The notes below the pieces were generated by a model. It was not told where the DNA came from, ran no database searches, and saw only the letters and a program-made list of their open reading frames with translations. Positions 7,970-15,142 of a DNA stretch of 64,000 nt are shown one piece after another (position 1 is the stretch's first letter; each line of letters begins with the position of its first letter). This DNA is from Streptococcus suis (lineage in GTDB: Bacteria; Bacillota; Bacilli; Lactobacillales; Streptococcaceae), in assembly GCA_024583055.1 (NCBI GenBank), contig CP102145.1, positions 1,736,001 to 1,800,000 of the forward strand, given 5' to 3'. The position numbers and the translations under genes were made by a program.

Positions 7970-8440
7970 ATACGACGGGCATGTCGTACATCTGAGGTGA
8001 AAGTCCTCTGCGGGCACCCGCTACCGGTGAACCCAATAGCGACTCCCAAGCCTGACTATCGTGAGGTAGTGGATTAAAACGGTCTGAGGAGAGACCGTTT
8101 TAAGTCTGACGCTAGAAACCAAGACCATCAGAGGAAGGGATGGTGAAATCGTTGCACTACGAACAGAAACGTGATACAAAGGCGTATATAGCGGATAAGG
8201 TGGCAAAGAACACCAAAGTCCAAAAAGGTAGTCGTATCAAATAGTGGCTCAGAGGTTGGTACTGAAACGTGCCATATCAAAACCAGTCCTCGCTAAACGT
8301 GGACTGGTTTCTTGCTAGATTATTATCTAAAACGACATGCGTTAAAAGTTAGTTGAACCGCTGTGTACCGAACGGCACGCACGGTGGTGTGAGAGGGAGT
8401 GGGAAAGACATCCATGATGGCTTCGCCCTCACCCACAGAA
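7970..8440 (+). ncRNA. ORF-less group IIC intron (bacterial, probably inactive)
   Basis: Domain V is clear at about 8354-8392: GAACCGCTGTGTACCG, then AACGGCACGCACGGTGGT and GTGAGAGG. This resembles the Oceanobacillus iheyensis group IIC ribozyme, with CGC instead of AGC at the catalytic triad. Upstream, GAGGTGAAAGTCCTCT and the GTCTGACGCTAGAAACC region match domain I layout. There is no reverse transcriptase/maturase frame: only a short stem (AAACCAGTCC/GGACTGGTTT, 8280-8310) stands between domain I and domain V. The 5' end reads ATACGAC where GTGCGAC-like sequence is expected, so splicing is doubtful. The 3' boundary is approximate. Confidence 0.8.
8074..8103. repeat. Mobile-looking hairpin inside the group II intron
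   Basis: TTAAAACGGTCT and AGACCGTTTTAA form a perfect 12-bp stem around GAGGAG. The core stem TAAAACGGTCT is identical to the one at 6846-6875, whose loop is GGGGAT. It interrupts domain I of the intron. Confidence 0.7.
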
Positions 8441-8454
8441 TAATGAAAACGAAC

Positions 8455-8494
8455 ATAAAGCCCTCACTAGGTGTATAATCTTAGTGAGGGCTTT
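8455..8494 (+). terminator. Terminator-like hairpin between intron and IS110 element
   Basis: AAAGCCCTCACTA and TTAGTGAGGGCTTT form a 13-bp stem around an 11-base loop. The T tract is only the three T's that close the stem, so it may work in either direction. Confidence 0.6.
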
Positions 8495-8640
8495 GTGGTT
8501 GACGAGTTAATGATGTTAGTCATCGCGGGAAAAACTAACCCACTCTACTGACGAGCACCCCAAAATATGCGATAGGCATGAGTATAAAAATACGACTAAA
8601 AATCAGTAGATAAGCTCTCTAATTTTTAGAAGGAGGGAAT
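8495..8640 (+). ncRNA. Candidate bridge RNA region of the IS110 element
   Basis: IS110-group elements carry a non-coding bridge RNA next to the recombinase gene, and this 145-bp gene-free stretch lies in the expected 5' place. It contains local complementarity, for example GAGTTAATGATG near GTCATC, and two copies of a TGACGAG motif. Fold and loops have not been verified, so this is a positional inference. Confidence 0.3.
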
Positions 8641-8644
8641 TGTC

Positions 8645-9817
8645 ATGGATGTTCTCTATCAATCTTGTGCAGGTATTGATATCCATCAAGCCAATATCGT
8701 TGTCTGTATCCTACATGGACCACTCACCTCAACTCGTCCAAAGCGTGAGACGGCTACGTTTGATACAACGACTAAAGGCCTACGTGCTTGCCACGATTTT
8801 CTCAGTCAATTTCATGTGGAAGCTGTTGGTATGGAAAGTACAGGTGTTTATTGGCGACCTGTCTGGCATGCTCTATGTGATGACTTCAAGTTGATACTCG
8901 CTCAACCAGCCCACATGAAGGCTATTCCAGGTCAGAAAACCGACAAGAAGGATGCTCACTGGATAGCCAAATTAACACGGATTGGGCTGCTTCCTCGGAG
9001 TTTCGTTCCCGATGAAACCATTCAAGAATTGAGGGAGTTGACCAGACAACGAAAACATTATGTGGAAAGTCGCAATCGAGAAACCAACCGTATCCATAAA
9101 ATTCTTCAGTCAGGTGGCATCAAGCTAACAACCTATATCGAAGATATTATGGGGCTATCTGGTCGCAATCTCCTTCAGCTACTGGTTGATGGGACGCCTA
9201 TTACACCTCGTATTGTCCATCAATCAGTTTACACCAGCTTGAAGAAGAAAGTGCCGCAGCTTCTGGAAGCCTTGGATGGCTATTTTTCTGACCATCACCG
9301 CTTCATGTTAAAGCAGTCCTTAGAGATTTATGATTTTTATCAGAAGCAGATTGAGTTGTTGGAAGAGCGAATGAATGTCTATCTATCACAATATGAAAAC
9401 CATGTAGAAATATTGGATTCCATCCCAGGCATTGATGTCATTACAGCCTCCGTTATTATTTCTGAGGTTGGTGTTGACATGAGTCAGTTTCCTACTGCTG
9501 GACATTTAGCTTCTTGGGCTGGACTTTGTCCAGGTAATAATGAGAGTGCTGGTAAAAAACGAAGTACCAAGATTCGACACGGAAATTCTTATTTGAAGAA
9601 ATGTTTATGCCAGGCCGCTTTCGCTGTCAAAAAACAAAAAGGAAGTCCTCTAGCAGACCGATTTTATCAGATTCAAAGTCGGCGTGGTTCACAAAAAGCA
9701 ACAATTGCACTCGCACATCAATTATTAAAAATAGCTTATATCCTTTTAAAAGAGCAGATAACGTATCCTGAATTTTTAGCACAGAAAAAGACTACTAGGG
9801 ACGAGCTAGTAGCCTAA
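8645..9817 (+). CDS. IS110-family transposase (DEDD/Tnp_20 serine recombinase)
   Basis: A 390-residue transposase that moves its own element. The N-terminal RuvC-like DEDD domain shows Asp12 (GIDIHQ), Glu64 (GMESTGVYW) and Asp100/Asp103 (KTDKKDAHW). The C-terminal Tnp_20 domain shows IPGIDVITAS, LASWAGLCPGNNES and the GKKRSTKIRHGNSYLKK segment, which carries the catalytic serine region. GAAGGAGGG lies just before the ATG. The frame is full length and undamaged, so the element may be active. Confidence 0.94.
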   Translation: MDVLYQSCAGIDIHQANIVVCILHGPLTSTRPKRETATFDTTTKGLRACHDFLSQFHVEAVGMESTGVYWRPVWHALCDDFKLILAQPAHMKAIPGQKTDKKDAHWIAKLTRIGLLPRSFVPDETIQELRELTRQRKHYVESRNRETNRIHKILQSGGIKLTTYIEDIMGLSGRNLLQLLVDGTPITPRIVHQSVYTSLKKKVPQLLEALDGYFSDHHRFMLKQSLEIYDFYQKQIELLEERMNVYLSQYENHVEILDSIPGIDVITASVIISEVGVDMSQFPTAGHLASWAGLCPGNNESAGKKRSTKIRHGNSYLKKCLCQAAFAVKKQKGSPLADRFYQIQSRRGSQKATIALAHQLLKIAYILLKEQITYPEFLAQKKTTRDELVA

Positions 9818-9822
9818 CATAA

Positions 9823-9950
9823 AAAATTTTTTCGCTTTGATTATATCATAGGGAGGGAGTTTTTGCATTCTTTTGAGTTTTCGTATAAAATTTTTTCGCT
9901 TTGATTATATCATAGGGAGGGAGTTTTTGCATTCTTTTGAGTTTTCGTAT
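9823..9950. repeat. Two exact 64-bp tandem direct repeats at the IS110 right end
   Basis: The 64-bp unit beginning AAAATTTTTTCGC and ending GAGTTTTCGTAT occurs at 9823-9886 and again, identically, at 9887-9950. It starts a few bases after the transposase stop codon. Exact tandem duplication of an IS110 end is not a usual part of the element. Confidence 0.9.
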
Positions 9951-9959
9951 AAGAACTCG

Positions 9960-10086
9960 ACTAGTTAAAAAAGAGTTCGTCTTCCCACCCCCGCATAGTT
10001 GATTAGGTCAGATTTGGAGTGTAGAACACGAACAAATCTGCCAATCAACCACTGCGCTGAGATGTTGACACGAACTCTGAAAAGTG
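9960..10086. repeat. Mosaic intergenic hairpins (copy 2, reversed)
   Basis: There is no gene in this stretch before the lipoprotein stop codon. Read on the minus strand it begins AGAGTTCGTGTCAACATC, then AGCGCAG, then GGTTGATTGGC. This is the same leader as at 6587-6620, but followed by a different hairpin (AGATTTG paired with CAAATCT, 10016-10038). GAACTC/GAGTTC pair across 9953-9979. It may also act as the end signal of the minus-strand operon. Confidence 0.65.
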
Positions 10087-10118
10087 GTGCTAGGCTTTTT
10101 TGCCCAGCCCCTACTCGA

Positions 10119-11285
10119 TTACCATCCACCGCGACCTCCAGGTGCGCCCCCCATTGCGCCGGGGCCGGTTTGGACAATTTCAGTTTGTATCTGGCCATTG
10201 ACTGTGACATCTCCACCTGTAAAGGAGACGGAACCGTCAAAGTCAAAGGCTGAAGTAGGTGCAGTTATGTCAATGGTGCCACCAGAAATGATCAAATCAC
10301 CATTGGAATCAAAGGCATCCGTATCGCCATTTCCGACAGCAACGGTCAAATCACCCCCGGTGACCTTGATGAAGATATCGCTGGCTGTATCGCTTGCAGC
10401 ATTGATGGCATCATCAGAACCATAAACATCCAAGTTTCCACCATTGATAGTGATATTGGTTCCTTCCAAGGCCTCGGTTGACTCAGTTACTTTAATCGAA
10501 CCATCTTCAATGGTCAAGGCAGATTCAGCTTTGATACCGTCGTCACCTGCTGTGACAGTGATGGTTCCGCCCGTGATAGTGGTATTTCCTTTCGTAGTAT
10601 CCTCGTCGTTTGTCGCCTTGATACCATCGCCACCTGCCATCACGTCAATCCTACCACCTGTGATGGTCAATGAATCCTTACCGCGAATACCGTCATCCTG
10701 AGCTGTTACCGTAATATTTCCAGCCTCGATGGTCAAGTCATCGGTAGAGACAATCCCGTCTTGGAAATTGCCTTCAACGGTCAGTTTACCATTGCCAGTG
10801 ATAACTAAATCCGACTCCGAATGAATAGCCCCTTCAATATCTGTATCGGAATGAGTGCTAGTGTCTGAGACAGTATTTTCGGTGCCATCTTGCAAGTTAA
10901 TTTCAAGATTATCAGCAGATAGGATATTGATAGCTGCGGTATCTGTGCTAGAAATGGTAGCTCCGGCCAAAATCAAACGCACATTTTCCTGAGTGTCAAT
11001 GGTTACACCTTTTGTAGTCGAACCGCTTAGAATATAGGTTCCGCCTTCAGTGATGGTCAAGCCCTCGTCAGACAAGGTAACTTCTTGACTAGGGAGTGAC
11101 GACCAATCAATGCTAGAAGTGCTTGCGGTGTTGCTCGTGCTTGAATTGGTCGTCATTACTTGGCTGCTGGTAATCGTCTTGCTGGTTTGGGTCTGTCCTT
11201 GGGCAGAAGAACAAGCAGCTAACGTAGCGATAGTGAGGAGGGCAATGCCAGAGGCGAGTAGTTTTTTCGTCTTAGTTTTCATCAT
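10119..11285 (-). CDS. Lipoprotein with Cthe_2159-type carbohydrate-binding beta-helix
   Basis: A 388-residue exported lipoprotein with a basic N-terminus, hydrophobic core and lipobox LAAC (Cys25). A Ser/Thr-rich linker (about 30-65) follows, then a long domain of repeated beta rungs. D/GDGIKA and DDGI-type turns recur about every 20-30 residues (ADDGIRGKD, GGDGIKATN, GDDGIKAES, SDDAINAAS, DTDAFDSNG), often with TITGG or TIEDG. This is the pattern of the Cthe_2159 family (PF14262), a parallel beta-helix with calcium and acidic-sugar binding in studied members. The tail is GGAPGGRGGW. It is the last gene of the VTC-DUF4956 operon, which suggests an exported partner of that module. Confidence 0.85.
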   Translation of the reverse strand: MMKTKTKKLLASGIALLTIATLAACSSAQGQTQTSKTITSSQVMTTNSSTSNTASTSSIDWSSLPSQEVTLSDEGLTITEGGTYILSGSTTKGVTIDTQENVRLILAGATISSTDTAAINILSADNLEINLQDGTENTVSDTSTHSDTDIEGAIHSESDLVITGNGKLTVEGNFQDGIVSTDDLTIEAGNITVTAQDDGIRGKDSLTITGGRIDVMAGGDGIKATNDEDTTKGNTTITGGTITVTAGDDGIKAESALTIEDGSIKVTESTEALEGTNITINGGNLDVYGSDDAINAASDTASDIFIKVTGGDLTVAVGNGDTDAFDSNGDLIISGGTIDITAPTSAFDFDGSVSFTGGDVTVNGQIQTEIVQTGPGAMGGAPGGRGGW

Positions 11286-11303
11286 AATGATTTCCGTCTT
11301 TCT

Positions 11304-11975
11304 TTATAAATATTTCTTTTTAGGTGTCTGTTTATTGACAATGAAATTGAGTGGATTGGCTTCGACAATGGATTTTGTCAAGGCTTGGTCTGAGATGCTT
11401 GATTCCAAAACCAGAGAATATTCGAGGACCAGTGCCTGCTTTTTCTTTTTGTAGCTAATGGATAGGATTTCTTCCTCCTTACAAGCTGCTTTGAAGACCT
11501 TCTTGAAAAAATGTTGGTAATCAAAATCCAAGGGAACAGTTAGGAGAATGTGTCGTCTCCTGTGATCGGTTTGACCATAATTCACAGTTTCAAAGAGGAG
11601 CATGGCGCCGCAGATGACGAGCGTCAGGAGGCTGGCCAGTCCCAGATAACCGGTTCCTGTTGCTAATCCGATGGCCATAGCCAGTAGGACTGCCAGCATT
11701 TCTTTGGAAGAGCCAGAGGCAGAGCGGAAACGAATGAGACTAAAGGTCCCAGCGACGGCTAAGCTAGTCCCTAGACTGCCGTTGACCAAGAAGATGATAA
11801 AGGCAATCAGGGTTGGCATCAGGGTCAAAGTTATGACAAATTCCTTGCTGTAGCTGGATTTGTGCTTGTAGGTCATTGCCAGTAGATAACCCAGCACCAA
11901 GCTGATCCCCATAATTAAACTGATTTGCAGGGCGATGGAGCTGGTGGTAGATAAGATACTATCGAATAGGTGCAT
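11304..11975 (-). CDS. DUF4956 integral membrane protein
   Basis: A 223-residue protein with about four membrane segments (roughly residues 15-35, 47-67, 68-86 and 93-129). A cytoplasmic-looking C-terminal domain of about 90 residues follows (VPLDFDYQHFFKKVFKAACKEE onward). The GTFSLIRFRSASGSSKE loop is the family's conserved stretch. The biochemical role of DUF4956 is not established. It overlaps the VTC-domain gene upstream by 17 bp and is followed within 18 bp by the lipoprotein, so the three form one operon. Fused to polymerases in eukaryotic VTC complexes, a membrane part translocates the polymer; by analogy this protein may do so here (inference). Confidence 0.82.
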   Translation of the reverse strand: MHLFDSILSTTSSIALQISLIMGISLVLGYLLAMTYKHKSSYSKEFVITLTLMPTLIAFIIFLVNGSLGTSLAVAGTFSLIRFRSASGSSKEMLAVLLAMAIGLATGTGYLGLASLLTLVICGAMLLFETVNYGQTDHRRRHILLTVPLDFDYQHFFKKVFKAACKEEEILSISYKKKKQALVLEYSLVLESSISDQALTKSIVEANPLNFIVNKQTPKKKYL

Positions 11976-12702
11976 AGGCTATCAACTCCTTTTCTGGGCT
12001 AGTCGCGAGGCGGTAAGCCGTTCCGTATTTGGAGAAGGATTTTCTCTCAATAGCGTGCTTTTCAAGGAGCGCGGATAGCCAATCTGGAATCGTCTCAGCT
12101 GCTTTGATTTCCATAATCATTAGGTCAGGGTCCAGCAGGACCTTTTCTTTTGCAGCTGATTTAAGCGCCGGATGTTTGTCTGAATAGGTAACGTTTTGGT
12201 CAATGGTCAAGCGGAGTTTTGGATCCTCTAGCCCCTTGAAGGACTGGCGTTCATAGCGAATGAGAATTTTCGGATAGAGATTGCCATACCGTTTCCGAAG
12301 CGATTGAATTTCTTGGCAGACAGGTTGGTCTGTCAGGCTGCTGTCGCGCAAACCTGTACGGAGGAAATATTGAATAATGTGCGGTGTTGATTCTAGTCGG
12401 TACTTGTAACCAATGCCATCGATTTTTTTCTTGATTTCCAAAAAGGCGGTGCTGTTGGCATGAGGCTGAGCATCGTAGAGCCGAATCCGAACCTTTTCAC
12501 GCTGATGCTTTTTGGCTAAGGCATCCTGCACCATGTCAAAATCCTCATTATCAAAATAAATGCTGGTAATGGTTGAATGAGCATAGTCATCTGCAAGGAG
12601 ATGGGGCTGGGCATCGCGGAGGAAGAGTCTCCAGGTCGCTTTGCTGAGGATGTATTTAGTTTCCCTACGTTTGAATTGTTTTTGGCTGATAGTGGTTTTC
12701 AT
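11959..12702 (-). CDS. VTC-domain polyphosphate polymerase
   Basis: A 247-residue protein of the VTC domain family (PF09359), which makes polyphosphate from ATP in a tunnel-shaped TTM fold. The residues expected for catalysis are all present: Lys16 in RRETKYIL, Arg72 and Arg74 in KVRIRLYD, Lys91 in FLEIKKK, Arg152 in IRYERQSF, Arg164 in KLRLTID, Glu198 and Lys200 in IMEIKAAE, and Lys225 in SFSKYG. The start is the ATG at 12702, placed 6 bp after GGAGAGG; the upstream in-frame TTG is less likely. It is first in a three-gene operon with a DUF4956 membrane protein and a lipoprotein. Bacterial VTC-only proteins remain little studied. Confidence 0.87.
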   Translation of the reverse strand: MKTTISQKQFKRRETKYILSKATWRLFLRDAQPHLLADDYAHSTITSIYFDNEDFDMVQDALAKKHQREKVRIRLYDAQPHANSTAFLEIKKKIDGIGYKYRLESTPHIIQYFLRTGLRDSSLTDQPVCQEIQSLRKRYGNLYPKILIRYERQSFKGLEDPKLRLTIDQNVTYSDKHPALKSAAKEKVLLDPDLMIMEIKAAETIPDWLSALLEKHAIERKSFSKYGTAYRLATSPEKELIAYAPIR

Positions 12703-12749
12703 ATAAGACCTCTCCAATCTATTGTGCTGATGCTTGTTAGTATAAAGGT

Positions 12750-12793
12750 CAAATATTAAACAAAACTGAAAGAAATATTAAAGAAAGCTTAAA
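12750..12793. promoter_or_regulatory. Four contiguous 11-bp direct repeats upstream of the VTC operon
   Basis: On the plus strand: CAAATATTAAA (12750-12760), CAAAACTGAAA (12761-12771), GAAATATTAAA (12772-12782) and GAAAGCTTAAA (12783-12793). Seen from the operon this is TTTAAG-N5-TTTAAT-N5-TTTCAG-N5-TTTAAT, an 11-bp period like OmpR-family response-regulator sites (the CiaR consensus is TTTAAG-N5-TTTAAG). A -10-like TATACT follows just downstream in the operon direction. Confidence 0.65.
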
Positions 12794-12854
12794 ATTCAAT
12801 TTTGGGCGAAAAAAATCCCCCATCACGAGGATAGGGAAAAATGGAGTAAATAGG

Positions 12855-14567
12855 TTATTTTCCTGAACGGTCGACATTCCAGAAATCTGTGACAGCGCCT
12901 TTGGATGCGGACGATACGGTATGGGCATATTTTCCGAGCACACCGCGGCTGTAGAGAGGTGGAATGACAGTTGTTTTCTTGCGGTCTTCGATTTCTTGGT
13001 CAGAAACGTGCATGGTGATTTCTTTGGTATCTTGGTCCACCGTTACCAAATCGCCTGTACGCAGGTAGGCAATTGGACCACCATCCTGAGCCTCAGGAGC
13101 GATGTGGCCGACAACCAGACCATAAGTACCACCAGAGAAGCGACCGTCTGTCAGAAGGGCTACCTTGTCGCCTTGGCCTTTTCCGACAATCATAGATGAA
13201 AGCGACAGCATTTCCGGCATACCAGGACCACCTTTTGGTCCAACATAGCGGACAACGACTACATCGCCATCTACAATTTCGTCAGTCAAGACTGCTTCGA
13301 TAGCTTCTTCTTCAGAATCAAAGACCTTGGCTGGACCTGTATGGTTGCGGACTTTCACACCAGAAACCTTGGCAACGGCACCTTCAGGAGCCAAATTACC
13401 CTTGAGGATAATCAACGGACCGTCGGCACGTTTTGGATTTTCAAGTGGCATGATGACATCTTGACCAGGTGTCAAATCAGCGAAATCTTCCAAGTTTTCT
13501 GCGATGGTTTTACCAGTACAAGTGATACGGTCGCCATGCAGGAAACCATTTTTTAGCAAGTATTTCATAACTGCTGGTACACCGCCGACATTGTAGAGGT
13601 CTTGGAAAACATACTTACCAGAAGGCTTGAGGTCAGCCAAGTGAGGTACTTTCTCTTGGAAATCATTGAAATCTTCCAAGGTCAAGTCAACGTTTGCAGC
13701 GTGAGCAATGGCTAGCAAGTGAAGAGTAGCGTTGGTGGAGCCGCCCAGTGCCATGGTAACAGTGATAGCATCTTCAAAGGCTTCGCGAGTCATTATGTCA
13801 GACGGCTTGATGCCCAGTTCTAACATGCGGACAACCGCACGTCCGGCTTCTTCAATGTCAGCCTTCTTCTCAGGAGATTCGGCAGGATGTGAAGATGAGC
13901 CTGGGATAGACATACCCAAGACTTCAATGGCAGAGGCCATGGTATTGGCTGTGTACATACCACCACATCCACCAGGTCCAGGGCAGGCATTACACTCCAA
14001 GCGACGGACATCTTCTTCGGTCATATCGCCGTTGTTCCATTTTCCGATTCCTTCAAACACTGAAACCAGGTCGATGTCTTTGCCGTCCAGATTTCCTGGA
14101 GCAATGGTGCCGCCATAGGCAAAAACAGCTGGAATGTCCATGTTGGCGATGGCAATCATGGAACCAGGCATGTTTTTATCACAGCCACCGATTGCGACAA
14201 AGGCATCGACGTTGTGCCCTCCCATAGCTGCCTCAATAGAGTCAGCAATGATATCACGTGAAGTCAAGGAGAACCGCATACCAGGAGTTCCCATAGCGAT
14301 TCCGTCTGCAACGGTGATGGTACCGAATTGAACTGGCCAAGCGCCAGCATCTTTGACCCCTTCTTTGGCTAATTTTCCGAAGTCGTGCAAGTGAATATTA
14401 CAAGGCGTATTTTCAGCCCAGGTCGAAATCACACCGACAATCGGCTTTTCAAAACTATCATCGGTCATGCCTGTGGCACGCAACATAGCGCGGTTGGGCG
14501 ATTTGACCATCGAATCGTAAACAGAGCTGCGATGACGGAGGCTTTTCAGTGTATCTTTATCAGTCAT
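12855..14567 (-). CDS. ilvD: Dihydroxy-acid dehydratase
   Basis: Fe-S cluster enzyme that dehydrates 2,3-dihydroxy-isovalerate and -methylvalerate in valine, leucine and isoleucine synthesis. It has 570 residues, full length. The cluster cysteines sit in [18 protein letters not shown] and [12 protein letters not shown], and GRFSGGTYG lies near the C-terminus. GGGAGAAGAG precedes the ATG. It is transcribed alone, away from the ilvB-ilvN-ilvC operon 3 kb further on. An extended -10 (TGG-TATAAT, 14605-14613) and a CodY-like box (14655-14669) lie upstream. Confidence 0.96.
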   Translation of the reverse strand: MTDKDTLKSLRHRSSVYDSMVKSPNRAMLRATGMTDDSFEKPIVGVISTWAENTPCNIHLHDFGKLAKEGVKDAGAWPVQFGTITVADGIAMGTPGMRFSLTSRDIIADSIEAAMGGHNVDAFVAIGGCDKNMPGSMIAIANMDIPAVFAYGGTIAPGNLDGKDIDLVSVFEGIGKWNNGDMTEEDVRRLECNACPGPGGCGGMYTANTMASAIEVLGMSIPGSSSHPAESPEKKADIEEAGRAVVRMLELGIKPSDIMTREAFEDAITVTMALGGSTNATLHLLAIAHAANVDLTLEDFNDFQEKVPHLADLKPSGKYVFQDLYNVGGVPAVMKYLLKNGFLHGDRITCTGKTIAENLEDFADLTPGQDVIMPLENPKRADGPLIILKGNLAPEGAVAKVSGVKVRNHTGPAKVFDSEEEAIEAVLTDEIVDGDVVVVRYVGPKGGPGMPEMLSLSSMIVGKGQGDKVALLTDGRFSGGTYGLVVGHIAPEAQDGGPIAYLRTGDLVTVDQDTKEITMHVSDQEIEDRKKTTVIPPLYSRGVLGKYAHTVSSASKGAVTDFWNVDRSGK

Positions 14568-14604
14568 TTCTCTTCTCCCTATCTTTCTGGTGATTAGTTC
14601 CCTT

Positions 14605-14669
14605 ATTATACCATAGTTATGAGGGAAATGAAAAAGGATTTGTCAAATGATGTGAAATTTCTGAATTTT
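14605..14669 (-). promoter_or_regulatory. ilvD promoter and CodY-like box
   Basis: Read on the minus strand, TGG then TATAAT (14613-14605) is an extended -10 element. AAATTTCTGAATTTT at 14655-14669 matches the CodY consensus AATTTTCWGAAAATT at 12 of 15 positions. Confidence 0.5.
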
Positions 14670-14683
14670 GCAAAAATAAACAT

Positions 14684-14711
14684 AACAGCCTTGGATGTTC
14701 CAAAGGCTGTT
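14684..14711 (-). terminator. Terminator of the glycosyltransferase operon
   Basis: AACAGCC...GGCTGTT forms a strong stem with one bulged base and a short loop. On the minus strand it is followed by a T-rich tract (ATGTTTATTTTT). Confidence 0.75.
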
Positions 14712-14725
14712 CTAGTTTGTTTTTG

Positions 14726-15142
14726 TTACTGAGTAGTTGATTGGGGCTGTGCTTTCCTGTTTCCGGTAAAGAAGAGGCTAATCAAGGCAAGAACTAAGAA
14801 TCCTGCGCCGATAAACCAATAGGGTTGGTCCAAGGTGGTTGAACGACCAGACAGGTTGATGATACCACGGAGGAGAAAACCTGCTGTAATGGTTGCAACA
14901 CCTGAATTCCAGAGATTATAGGTCAGGCGAGAGAGTGTGCGATGGATGGTCATCAAGCCAAGTAGAAGACTTCCACCGATTAGGGTTACGCAGAACAGAT
15001 AGTGCATATGGAAAGCTGTTTCTCCATAACTGAGGCTTTCATAGACCCGACTGAAGATGAAGAGGAAGGATGTTAGTGCTAAATAAGTGATAAATGTGCG
15101 AATAGTGCGTTTGTTTTCTGTATTAGTAGCCGATGTAGACAA
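14726..15142 (-). CDS. Small four-helix membrane protein of unknown function
   Basis: A 138-residue protein that I do not recognise. A charged N-terminus (TENKRTIRTF) is followed by four hydrophobic segments at about 17-32, 47-66, 79-97 and 107-125, ending in a polar Gln/Ser tail (KAQPQSTTQ). It begins at a TTG codon (15142) inside the end of the phosphodiester glycosidase gene (20-bp overlap) with GGTGAG just upstream, so translation is probably coupled. Its place as the last gene after a GtrA-type glycosyltransferase and an exported glycosidase suggests a part in surface-glycan handling (inference from context only). Confidence 0.75.
   Translation of the reverse strand: MSTSATNTENKRTIRTFITYLALTSFLFIFSRVYESLSYGETAFHMHYLFCVTLIGGSLLLGLMTIHRTLSRLTYNLWNSGVATITAGFLLRGIINLSGRSTTLDQPYWFIGAGFLVLALISLFFTGNRKAQPQSTTQ

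Larger units (their letters stand above)
8494..9950 (+). mobile_element. IS110-family insertion sequence (approximate ends)
   Basis: One intact DEDD recombinase is flanked by about 150 bp of non-coding DNA on the left and a duplicated 64-bp segment on the right. As expected for IS110 elements, there are no obvious terminal inverted repeats or target duplication, so the ends are estimates. The left end is set just after the 8455-8494 hairpin and the right end at the second 64-bp copy. Confidence 0.7.

Noticed and set aside
9823..9950. CRISPR array
   Set aside because: There are only two 64-bp copies directly abutting, with no spacers and no cas genes nearby. It is a tandem duplication at an IS end.
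7970..9950. Prophage or integrative element spanning intron and IS110
   Set aside because: No integrase, phage structural or conjugation genes and no flanking attachment repeats are present. The two elements look like independent insertions.
12804..12840. Rho-independent terminator after ilvD
   Set aside because: A T-rich tract is present on the minus strand, but the stem is only about 4 bp with mismatches, so I could not support it.
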